From Gossypium raimondii (Eukaryota; Streptophyta; Magnoliopsida; Malvales; Malvaceae), in the NCBI RefSeq assembly GCF_025698545.1, contig NC_068566.1:45611192-45675191 (forward strand): DNA of 64,000 bases, written 5' to 3'. A program made the position numbers and the translations under genes. The notes below the pieces were generated by a model that did not search any database, was not told the DNA's origin, and worked only from the letters and a program-made list of their open reading frames with translations. This document shows, piece by piece, positions 50,001 to 60,625 of the stretch. The stretch's first letter is position 1, and the number at the start of each line of letters is the position of its first letter.

Positions 50001-51522
50001 GAAAATGTGTCATAATTTGCTTATATGTAGATGACATGCTCATTTTTGGCACGAATTAGGAACAAATAGAAAACACAAGGAAATTCTTGTCAAACAACTT
50101 TGCTATGCAGGATATGGGTGTAGCAGATGTTATTCTTGGGATTAGAATAACTCGAGATGGAAGCACTATAGCTTTATCACAATCACGTTACATTGAAAAT
50201 GTGTTTAAAAAGTTTGATCTTTTCAACTGTATACCAGCATCTACACCCATGGATCCTTAAATAAAATTAGTATCTAATGCTGGTAGGAAAATTGATCAAT
50301 TGAAATATACAAGTCTAATTGGTTGTCTTATGTACATAATGACTTGTACAAGACCAGATATTGCATATGCTGTTGGAAAATTGAGTAGGTACACAAGTAA
50401 TCCAAGTAGTTTGCATTGGCAAGCTTTGAATAAAGTCCTTAGGTACTTAAAGAAAACTATTAACTATGGATTGTGTTATAATAGATATCTTCTAGTTTTA
50501 GAAGGGTATTCGGATGCTAGTTGGATTAGAAGTTTGGAAGATCATGCATCTACTAGTGGATGGATCTTCAATCTTGGTGGATGAGCCATTTCTTGGGGTT
50601 CCAAGAAACAAACATGTATTATTGATTCCACCATGGCAGCGGAATTTATTGCATTAGCCGTTGCATCTAAAGAAGCAAAATGGTTAAGAAATTTGCTTTA
50701 TGATGTACCTTTATGGCCTAAGCCAATTTTACCTATTTCTATCCGTTGTGATAGTGAGGTTACTCTAGCAAAGGCATATAGCCAAGTATATAATGGAAAG
50801 TCTAGACACATTGGATTAAGACATAGTTATGTCCGACAATTAATCTTTGATGGAGTGATCACTATTATGTGAGGTCAAGTGAAAATTTGGCGGATCCTTT
50901 GACAAAAAGTCTTACTAGAGATGCAGTAAAAAAGGACCTCAAAAGGGATGAGACTCAAGCTCATTAATTAGAGTCACCTATGTTGGAAACTCGACTCAAC
51001 GCTTGATATAACGTCAAGTCTTCCATTCAATAAGACAAAGTACATCATTAGTATGTGACTGTTAGCACTATAAATAAATCCATCCTAAGATTAAAGTGCT
51101 AGGTATCCGTAATAATAAGGGAATGATGAATAATGTACTTTTAATGGACCCATAACATAAATATGTTACAGTGTTATAATTACGGGAACACTCTTGATGG
51201 GATCTATCTATGTGAGTGGAAGTGTGGCCGCTTCTAGGAGCTCAAGGGCTTAGCTATGATTCCACTCATGAAAAGAGGACATAGACACATGACCATAATA
51301 GTGCCCCTAGATACTATGCATTGACAGGTGTTGAAATCATTATGTGAGATGTGTTCGGTCAATCAAATGGAATAGTTGGTTCAAAGCTTAGTCTACCATG
51401 CAGTTTCGATTAACTTTAACATGCTTTCGCTAAGTGAAGGTTCAATCGTAAGATACCTTCATTTATGCAAATTGATTTCCAATAATATCAAAATCCAAAA
51501 TATTTTGAAAATGGGGGGAGAT

Positions 51523-52140
51523 TGTTGGAACATTGTCAAATATTTATAGTGTTCCAATAACTATAAATGAATGGGTGTAATTAATCAAAAGTTATATTAT
51601 TTGATTTTTTGAAAAAGAATTATAACTATTTAAATAATATTATTTGAATAGTTATAATATTAAATGAATAATTATGTGTTTATTTTTAAGATATTATTAT
51701 TCAGAAAGACACCTATTGATGAAAGATGTCTATATGAAGAGATGAAAATTCCTATAAATAGGAACGTGATTTCATTTGGAAAACACACCAAAAAATTCTA
51801 ATATTCTTTCTTTCATTCCTTCATTTTCTAATATTATTAGATTATGTTATAAAGTATTACTGCAGAAATCCTTTATAGAAATTGAGTTTTTTGTCATATA
51901 TTGCTCAGTGTGTAGTGGGCTATTCTCGTCAGTGCAAAACGCAAATAGTCATCGGCTTCATTGTATCCTCGAGGTTAATTTGCTTGGAATTTATTTGCAC
52001 ACCGAAAATAGGTGAAGGCAAATATAACCTTAAAGATAGTGACTTGATACACGCTTTGGAGCCTTGTCCTATTTCTTCTTTTTCTGTTCGAGTTTCGTTC
52101 GTGTGTTCGAGATTTTTTTCACTGGAAATTTGTACTAACA
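51523..52140 (+). repeat. Right LTR of the copia element
   Basis: 618 bp, TGTTGGAAC...TACTAACA; preceded directly by the purine-rich tract and followed by the ATCTT duplication. Confidence 0.9.
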
Positions 52141-52568
52141 ATCTTTTGGTCTGATCCATAAACATTTACCTAATATATGTAAATCAATGTTTTTGGAACT
52201 GGATCGGTGGTTAAATTAGTTAAACTATCAATTCTCAAATTGATCAGTTAAAATAGAATGAATTATTAAAAAATACATAAAAAAAGTTTAAATATTATAA
52301 AATCCTGTTCAAAATATTCGTACTGATTTACGAATCAATTTATTTTTCATTATGTATAGGTTGATTTTCGATCTAATTCAGAAATAATTATAAACAACCT
52401 ACATATTAATATTTATATTATTAAACTATATTTAATAATATTACTAATTGTAATATAATTGAATTGATTTTTAATCTCGAATACAAAGATGAAACATATA
52501 AAAAAAATAAGAATCACATTTCACCATTTTCATCCTTCTCTGTTTCTCAGTCTCCAGCCAAAAGGAGT

Positions 52569-53786
52569 ATGTCAAAAAGAGGCAGGTATGATCTGGACTC
52601 CATCCCCCAAGACCCACCATACCTGCAACCAGGTGCCCTGGTTGAGATTCAACCCCCCGAATTCGGTTACGAGAGTCCGTGGCACACCGCCACTATCGTC
52701 CAGCGCGCTACTCCAATATCCTCCAACAGGTTCGTGGTCCGATTCACCCATCTTTTCCAGGACCAAAAAACCGGGAATAGACCCTTAAGGATGATCAGCC
52801 TCGGCGATATACGCCCTCATCCCCCTCCACAGCGTCCAAGAAAGTTCGAGAATGGTGACCACGCGGACGCTTATCACAACAACAGCTGGTGGGACGGGGA
52901 GATTGTTCAAGAGTTGATGAATGGCAACTATCTTTTTAGGTTTACAAGTGATTATCAGTGGCCAAAGTACGTAGAGTTTGAAGTGAATCAATTGAGGCTT
53001 CATAGAACCTGGTTTCATGGGCATTGGATACCGCCATTGGAGGCATCTGAGATAGCTGTGGACGTATATAAACTCTATTTGCCTATTTCTTGTCTTTGAT
53101 TCTTTTCATCTATCTTTTGTGTATGAGCTTTCTTGGATCTTGAGTATATGCAGTTCTTGTTCCTTTGGGGGTTTTTTCCTCTAATATATGCTTGGTTCTT
53201 GGCATATAGGAAGTACAAAGGGAAGAAGAGCCAACAAAGAAAACGCTGGAGATGGAAGAGTATAATGAGAGAGCACTTGTTGAGGTGGCCAATGATGAAG
53301 ATGGTCCTAACCGTGCTTGGTATGCTGCAATCATTGTTACACCAGTGGGGAATAAAAGGTACCTCATTCAGTATACGACCATGAGAACCGACGATAACAG
53401 TGGTTTCTTTGGGAAAGTTATGGATACCTTGCACATTAGGCCTCGTCCACCTGATATTGAGGTGCCTGATCAATTTGTAATGCTTGATCAAGTTGATGCT
53501 TTCTACAAAGGTGGGTGGTGGAAAGGTGTGATAATTAAGGTCCTTTCTGATGATTCTAAATATCATGTCTATTTGGCTACACATGAAGAAATGGAATTTA
53601 AACACTCGGAATTAAGGCTACACCAAGATTGGATTGATGGAAAATGGACTAAACCTTCCCCAGGTCTGCATCTCTAAACCCTTTTGTGTATATATATATA
53701 TCAGTAGGTATGTGTTCTTCAATGAAGTTCATGTATGAGTTTTTTAACTGGTTTCTGGTTCATCATTTTTTGCTGCAGTGATATGA
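52569..53786 (+). CDS. Agenet (Tudor-like) protein A, 3 exons, 318 aa
   Basis: Exons 52569-53063, 53210-53663 and 53779-53786 join in frame. Each large exon codes for one tandem Agenet pair: about 20-84 (PGALVEIQPPEFG, WHTATI) with 93-147 (GDHADAYHNNSWWDG), and about 184-250 (ALVEVANDEDG, WYAAII) with 262-316 (DQVDAFYKGGWWKGV). Agenet pairs read methylated histone tails or bind RNA in plants; known relatives include AGDP1/ADCP1 and DUF724 proteins. Exon 3 codes only V-I-stop; without that splice the frame would end at 53677. The leader word TCTCCAGCCAAAAGGAG just before the ATG is shared with copies B, C and D. A copia element lies about 430 bp upstream. Confidence 0.85.
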
Positions 53787-54183
53787 AGCATGTGCATGAT
53801 CATAAACATAGTCAAGCTTGGAGCGTTTCTAAATATGGCATCTTTTCTCTCTCTCTCTCTTTTTTTCAGATACAATCTTTCTCTGTTTTAACTTTGAAAG
53901 AATTCAGTAACTCTTGTTTTTCTGGTTTTTCTGTACTTCATATTATATCATTGTTGCCTGCTTAAAATTGATTTTGATGTCCTTGTATTGTTGTTGAATT
54001 ACGGTTAAAAGCATTTTAGCTTTCATAGTTTAGTTCCGACTATAGTTGCTATTATTTTATTTCCATCAAATTAATAATTTTCAATGTTTACCCTTAACCT
54101 TATTTACAAAATAGGATGGTAAACGTAACACCCCATATTCGACTCGAACATTAGGTCAAAGCATCGAGATGTTACATTCTTTA

Positions 54184-55380
54184 CTACACTATTTACTTAT
54201 CAAATATTTTTTTATAAATTTTTATAACTTTTCAATTTAGTCCCTTTTTGTCATAAAAGTTCATTATTCACTAATTAATCATATTAAATTAGTTTTCTTT
54301 CTTCTTACACATTAACCACATAATTTATCTCAATATCTTGTTTGAATATCAAATTTCTATGTATTTCATTTCTATTATTTCATCTACATATTTTCTCAAG
54401 TTTAACAATTTAGTCATTGTCATCATAAAATTTCATATTTTCCACAATTTCACTTTTACAATACTTTATGCATATTTCATTCTCTCATAACACATTCATT
54501 AAGCTTTAATCATAATTACCATATTCACATATTAAATTGTTTCACACTTAAACTTTTGCATAATTTTCAATTTAGTCCCTATTACTATGTAATTTATTTT
54601 TCACCATATAAGCACTTTAATCAAATAGTTCATTATAATATCTTATTTCACATGACAAATTTTCATGCATATCACTTCTCTTATTTTAATTATAAATTTC
54701 ACAAATTTTACAATTTACCTTAATATCATGAAGATTCATTATTTACTATAATTTCACCTTAACATCACTTTGTAATCAATTCACTACTTCTTTTAAATAA
54801 GTCTCAAATGTATGTTTATTTCATTGAAAAACTTTTATAAAATATTTTCAGGAAAATATTTTACGCAGATTCATTCAAACACCGTAAAATATTAGCTTTT
54901 CCGAAAAGTAAATCGTTTCTAGAAATCATTTTCCGTAATCCATTTTCAATGAAACAAACGGAGCCTTATATTAATTATAAAAATTTGATTGTATTAGTTG
55001 TTAGGATTTGGTATCCTAAGTGTAGTATATTTATCATTCCACACTAGTAATTTTTGAATCAAATGGTTTAAAAAAAATTCATTACTCATTAATATCATTT
55101 GTATTTGCCCTTAACGATTCTTGCATGCAAAACAAAACATAAGCAAATATTAACTTTTTGATTATCTAATGTTTAATTAATATTAAGTTGCATTATATGA
55201 TTGGATCATAATGCGATAAGACAACTTATATTAGTATATAATCTAAACAGTCCGTAGTTTAATCGAAATTGAGCAAATTGATTGAAAAACTATTATGATG
55301 TCTATGAAGTCCAATTGGAGAGATACATTGTCTTAGGTATCGAAGCAAATGACTCTTATAAGATCGAGACATAGATGTGA
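54184..55380. other. Left part of the spacer between the inverted arms
   Basis: AT-rich, no gene. It starts beside a GTAACACCCCATATTCG word typical of LTR-like ends in this region and includes a small MITE at 54814-54959. Confidence 0.5.
54814..54959. mobile_element. Small MITE (about 146 bp)
   Basis: GTTTATTTCATTGAAAA at the left and TTTTCAATGAAACAAAC at the right are inverted repeats; further inner palindromic words such as AAAATATTTT and TTTTCCGAAAAG occur. The outer boundary may be a few bases wider. Superfamily not assigned. Confidence 0.55.
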
Positions 55381-55587
55381 TTGTCTACACTAACAGTACA
55401 TTGTCTTGGTGAAAACGCTGCCAATGAAGATTTATCTGTGGAAAGGTTGATCCCCAAAAAGGTTCGATTTAGAGATAAAGATGAGACTACGGATAGCAAT
55501 AAGTTGATCGATCCATCCACTGAACAACCAATCTCATGGAGAGATAATCTTGTAGGGCATCTTTCGAAGACTGATTTTAATGGCTTA
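55381..55587 (+). mobile_element. LINE ORF1-like fragment
   Basis: A short open frame contains PKKVRFRDKDE and DPSTEQPISWRDNLVG, words I associate with the N-terminal region of plant L1 ORF1 proteins. It is cut at 55588 by a hAT MITE; beyond the MITE the frame GDFNAILSP near 56090-56120 recalls an endonuclease fragment. No complete element is present. Confidence 0.4.
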
Positions 55588-56072
55588 TAGGGGTGAGCAA
55601 AATCCGATTTGATTCAAAAACCTTGATAAAAATTCAAATTTTGAATTAAATAATTTGAGTCATTTGAGTTAATTAAGTTATTCGGATAAACTCGAATAAA
55701 AAATTAAGTTTTTCAGCTTAACTCGAATATGAATTACACAATTCGAGTTATTCGAAGATCTGAATAAGAAAAGGCAAATTACGTCATTTTGATAAATGTT
55801 TACTCATTAAGTTAAAAGGCAAAACCATTATATTGTTTATGTAGTTAAATAATTTTGTACTTTGTCTATTAGTTAAATAATCAGTCCATATAAACGCAAC
55901 ATTGAGTATAAATAATAGGATTCGTTAACTCAACTCGAAATTTTTTGACTCGATTCGATTCGATTAAAAAAATTTCGGATTGGGTTTGGTTGCTAAAATA
56001 GGATTCGTCAACTCGACTAACTCAAATTTTTTTTACTCGATTCGACTCGAATCGATCGAATACTCACCCCTA
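55588..56072. mobile_element. hAT-type MITE (485 bp) with 8-bp target duplication
   Basis: Ends are TAGGGGTGAGC and ACTCACCCCTA, flanked by ATGGCTTA on both sides (55580-55587, 56073-56080), the 8-bp duplication expected of hAT elements. The interior is rich in TTCGAGTT/AACTCGAA words and non-coding. It lies in the spacer between the inverted arms. Confidence 0.85.
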
Positions 56073-56500
56073 ATGGCTTATAATGGTGATTTCAATGCTA
56101 TTTTGTCACCGTTGAACAACATGCAATTCGTTTTGAGTTATTTCTAGCTAGTAGAGTGATTGATTGGACATATATAATTAATGTTTAAATATTTTACAAT
56201 TAAGTGTCGGCTCTTCACCTATTAAATACAACATTATTTAATCATTAAGTCATTCCACTATAATACCATGACTGAACTCTCCTTATTATATATCATTTTG
56301 TCCAATGATCTTGTTATAATTGTGTTACTCTCATATATCCTTAATCTCTTTGGGATAAATTTCATTCTTCCGATATGATCATATTTTATCTAATTGTATT
56401 TATTACATCTTTCGATATAAAAAGATAAATACTATGTGTTAGTAGTAATTGTCTTTTTATATAGAAAAGTTATGAAAGTTTATAAAAAATATTTGATAAA
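56073..56500. other. Right part of the spacer between the inverted arms
   Basis: No gene; AT-rich. Only the short GDFNAILSP-like frame just after the hAT MITE is notable. Confidence 0.4.
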
Positions 56501-56813
56501 TAAAGAATGTAATATCTCAGTGCTTTGACTTGATATTCAGGTCGGGTATGAGGTGTTAATGTTTACCATCCTATTTTGTAAATAAGGTTAAGGGTAAACA
56601 TTGAAAATTATTAATTTGATGGAAATAAAATAATAGCAACTATAGTCAGAACTAAACTAGCTAAAATGCTTTTAACCATAATTCAACAACAACATAAGGA
56701 CATCAAAATCAATTTTAAGCTGGCAACAATGATGTAATATGAAGTACCGAAGAACCAGAAAAACAAGAGGTACTGAATTCTTTCAAAGTTAAAATAGAGA
56801 AAGATTGTATCTT

Positions 56814-56820
<7 letters not shown>

Positions 56821-56844
<24 letters not shown>

Positions 56845-56845
56845 A
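56821..56845. repeat. (GA)n microsatellite in the gene B 3' region
   Basis: About 12 GA units. The matching place in arm A (53839-53853) has a shorter CT run. Confidence 0.9.
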
Positions 56846-56903
56846 AAGATGCCATAGTAAGAAACGCTCCAAGCTTGACTATGTTTATGATCATGCACAT
56901 GCT

Positions 56904-58121
56904 TCATATCACTGCAGCAAAAAATGATGAACCAGAAACCAGTTAAGAAACTTATACATGAACTTCATTGAAGAACACATATCTACTGATATATATATAT
57001 ATATACGAAAGGGTTTAGAGATGCACACCTGGGGAAGGTTTAGTCCATTTTCCATCAATCCAATCTTGGTGTAGCCTTAATTCCGAGTGTTTAAATTCCA
57101 TTTCTTCATGTGTAGCCAAATAGACATGATATTTAGAATCATCAGAAAGGACCTTAATTATCACACCTTTCCACCACCCACCTTTGTAGAAAGCATCAAC
57201 TTGATCAAGCATTACAAATTGGTCAGGCACCTCAATATCAGGTGGACGAGGCCTAATGTGCAAGGTATCCATAACTTTCCCAAAGAAACCACTGTTATCG
57301 TCGGTTCTCATGGTCGTATACTGAATAAGGTACCTTTTATTCCCCACTGGTGTAACAATAATTGCAGCATACCAAGCACGGTTAGGACCATCTTCATCAT
57401 TGGCCACCTCAACAAGTGCTCTCTCATTATACTCTTCCATCTCCATCGTTTTCTTTGTTGGCTCTTCTTCCCTTTGTACTTCCTATATGCCAAGAACCAA
57501 GCATATATTAGAGGAAAAACCCCAAAGAAACAAGAACTGCATATACTCAAGATCCAAGAAAGCTCATACACAAAAGATAGATGAAAAGAATCAAAGACAA
57601 GAAATAGGCAAATAGAGTTTATATACCTCCACAGCTATCTCAGATGCCTCCAATGGCGGTATCCAATGCCCATTAAACCAGGTTCTATGAAGCCTCAATT
57701 TATTCACTCCAAACTCTACGAACTTAGGCCACTGATTATCACTGTTAAACCTAAAAAGATAGTTGCCATTCTTCAACTCTTGAACAATAACCCCGTCCCA
57801 CCAGCCGTTGTTGTGATAAGCGTCCGCGTGGTCACCATTCTTGAACTTTCTTGGACGTTGTGGAGGGGGGTGAGGGCGTATATCGCCGAGGTTGAACATC
57901 CTTAAGGGTCTATTCCCGGTTTTTTCGTCTTGGAAAAGATGGGTGAATCGGACCACGAACCTGTTGGAGTGTATTGGAGTAGCGCGCTGGGCGATAGTGG
58001 CGATGTGCCAAGGACCCTCGTAACCAAATTCGGGGGGTTGAATCTCAACCAGGGCACCTGGTTGCAGGTATGGTGGGTCTTGGGGGATAGAGTCCAGATC
58101 ATACTTGCTTCTTTTTGACAT
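56904..58121 (-). CDS. Agenet (Tudor-like) protein B, 3 exons, 318 aa
   Basis: Exons 58121-57627, 57482-57029 and 56911-56904 join in frame and have exactly the same lengths as gene A (495, 454, 8). The protein has the same two Agenet pairs. Against A, exon 1 differs at about 20 of 165 residues, while exon 2 differs at one residue (Leu to Met near residue 180) and about three bases. Without the last splice the frame would end at 57015. The gene lies on the opposite arm of the inverted repeat, pointing toward gene A across a 2.3-kb spacer (tail to tail). The upstream region lacks the copia element, so its promoter may differ in activity from that of A (inference). Confidence 0.85.
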
Positions 58122-58930
58122 ACTCCTTTTGGCTAGAGACAGAGAAGCAGAGGAGGATGAAACTGGTGAAATGTGATTCTGATTCTGAGTCTTAGTTTTT
58201 TATAATTTTCATCTAGATTAAAAATCAATTCAATTATATTATAGTTAATAATATTTTTAAATATAGTTTAATAATATAAATATTAATATGTAGGTTGTTT
58301 ATAATAAGGAAAAATAAATTGATTCGTAAATTGGTGCGAATTGATTCAACATGATTTTGTAATATTTAAAGTTTTTTAATCTATTTTTAATAATTCATTC
58401 TATTTGAACTGGTCAAATCGAGAATTGATAGTCTAAGCAATTTAACCACCGATCCAGTTTCAAAACATTAATTTACATATATTAAGTAATTGTTTATGGA
58501 TCGGACCAAAAGATATACTTGGTAAAAAGGTAAGACATATTTGAATATTTTAAGCTCTTTCAAGATAAAATGAGTTATTCTTTCAAAAGTGTTAGAAATA
58601 AAAAATTAATAAAATTATATTTTGACCTCTTAAAATTTATAATTCAATTCCAATCTTCACTAAAAGATTTCTAAATTCTCGTTTATATGCTAGTAGAGAA
58701 AGGGTATGAAAGAGTCTAGAACCAAGATGAAAGAGAGACTCTCGTATTATGGAGTACTTGTGTTTGATAGTTAACTGCTTTCCTACAACACTTAATCAAC
58801 CATTAGGTTTTTCAATGAGGAAAAAGAAGCAATTTCATAAATCTACTTGTAAAAATTAAAATTAACACATCAATTTATGGCAGATCACTAACTTGATGAT
58901 TTGATTAAAAAGAAAACAAGCTTTATTATT

Positions 58931-60625
58931 AAAAAGAAAACGGCTTGAGATATCCTACGGACTACACATGAAGGAAAAAATTCTGTCAAGTAGTCTAAAA
59001 TGCAGATGCTGACCATTAGATTCAAGACCTTGACAATGCAAGATTTGGAAACCATAGGTGAATCCTATGCAAAACTCTACGATTTGGAAACATACTAAAG
59101 AAGAATAAAACAGTAGTAAAATTAACAATAAAACAAGAATTATACACTATTCAAACAACAACAAAAAAATAGTAACAATATAATATCGAAATGACAAGAA
59201 AACAACAACAAAAAGTTTAGGCTAATCTGGCCCGGCCGGGTTGGGCCCAGGCCAAAAAATCCTACCCGAGGCCCTGCCTATTTAGGAAATAGACCTTATT
59301 TTTTTTGTCCAAACTCATTTTTTGAGCCTAAATTTTTACCCAAACCCTCTCACTTTTCGAGTAGGCTTTTGGGCCCGGGCAAGTAGCCCGACTCATGATC
59401 AGTTCTAAGCATAACTTTCTACGTCCTCTTAACTCACTTTTGTCTTTCAAAAGCTCGAAATATCCGAATATGTCTTAGTATTTTATGAAGTATATCTCCC
59501 GGTCCAATCTATAAACAATTACCTAATATACATAAACCAATGTTTTTGAAACCGTACTAGTGGTCGAACTGGTTAGACCATTGATTTTCAATCGGACTAG
59601 TCGATCTGGTTAAAATCAAATAAATTATTAAAAAATCATATTTTTTAAAAAATATTTTAAACACTATAAAATCCAGTTTAACTAATTTTTTAGCTTGGTT
59701 TGTACTAATTCTTAGATCAATCGAATTTTACCTTATTTTAGAACAATATCTTGATCGATTGTCAATATGATGTTTCAAATCGGTTTGACAATTTTGATGT
59801 AAACAACCTACATAATAATAAAAATATTATAATTTCAATTCCTCTTATAAGCATTTTAATATGTATTTTCTCAATTCATCTTTGTTTAAAGCTTTTTTTA
59901 TTTTTAATTAATATTTATAATTAATATATATATTATTAATAACTCTTTTATTTATAAAATCAAATAATAAATATGTAATTATTTTTAAAAATATCAACTA
60001 ATTCTTTAGATATATATTTCTTTATATATAATATTTATATGTCAAATATTTATTTTCTCCACCTATATTGTGGGGTATGGTGATTTCTAATATTAGAAAT
60101 TCAAATAATTATTTCAAATATGTAAAATATTTCAAATATTATTGTTTTTCATCTACATTGTGGGTATGATATTTCAAATATTTTTATATGTGAAATATTT
60201 CAAATACACATACAAAAATATATAATATGTCAATTTACATGGATTAAAATAAATATTATACATATAAATATTATATTTACTGAAAATAATTATGTTTGCA
60301 ATAATTATTTGATTTTATAAATAAAATATTTATTAATTAAAAATAAATTAAAATAAAAATTTTAAAAATTATAAACATTAACTAAAAAGCTTAAAACAAT
60401 ATAAAATAAAAATATATATATTAAAATGGGTATAAAAAGAATCAAACTTAAGCCTCAATGATAATATCACAATTCACTGACACGCCATGTAAGACACGTT
60501 TTTCTTTCCCTCTCCTAAAATAACATAAATCAGTAAATATCGGAAATTTTAACCTAATTTCTCGAATTATTTTTTCCGACATTTTCATCTTTCTCTGTTC
60601 CCAATCTCCAGCCAAAAGGAGGAGC
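58931..60625. other. Upstream region of Agenet gene C
   Basis: No gene seen. At 59220-59400 a GC-rich word cluster (GGCCCGGCCGGGTTGGGCCC) looks like an old repeat. From about 59490 the sequence resembles the upstream DNA of gene A (ATAAACAATTACCTAATATA and following), so the duplicated unit includes upstream DNA. The rest is very AT-rich. Confidence 0.55.

Larger units (their letters stand above)
46452..52140 (+). mobile_element. Ty1/copia retrotransposon with both LTRs
   Basis: Two 618-bp LTRs (46452-47069 and 51523-52140), each starting TGTT and ending CA, flank an internal region. A perfect ATCTT target duplication borders the element (46447-46451, 52141-52145), and a purine tract (ATGGGGGGAGA) precedes the right LTR. 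The internal order is copia-type: gag with a CX2CX4HX4C knuckle (about 47090-47890), protease (about 47960-48370), integrase (about 48400-49340), reverse transcriptase (about 49430-50270) and RNase H (about 50300-50960). The LTRs differ by about 5-7% by eye, which would mean a few million years at usual plant rates. The coding part is broken in several places, so it is a fossil. Confidence 0.92.
45806..54183. repeat. Large inverted repeat, arm A (with Agenet gene A)
   Basis: With the copia element removed, this arm (about 2.7 kb) is the reverse complement of arm B at 56501-58930. Matches run from AATAATAAAGCTTGTTTTC at the outer edge through the gene to GTTACATTCTTTA at the inner edge. Arm A holds about 130 bp (around 46080-46200) that arm B lacks; the gap in B is bordered by a short CACAA repeat. 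Confidence 0.9.
56501..58930. repeat. Large inverted repeat, arm B (with Agenet gene B)
   Basis: Reverse complement of arm A without the copia element. The site matching the copia insertion is intact here: a single AAGAT (58510-58514, the complement of ATCTT) in continuous sequence. Confidence 0.9.

Noticed and set aside
57087-57584. 165-codon plus-strand frame across Agenet gene B
   Set aside because: Antisense shadow of exon 2; the same shadow is seen opposite gene A, and it has no domain.
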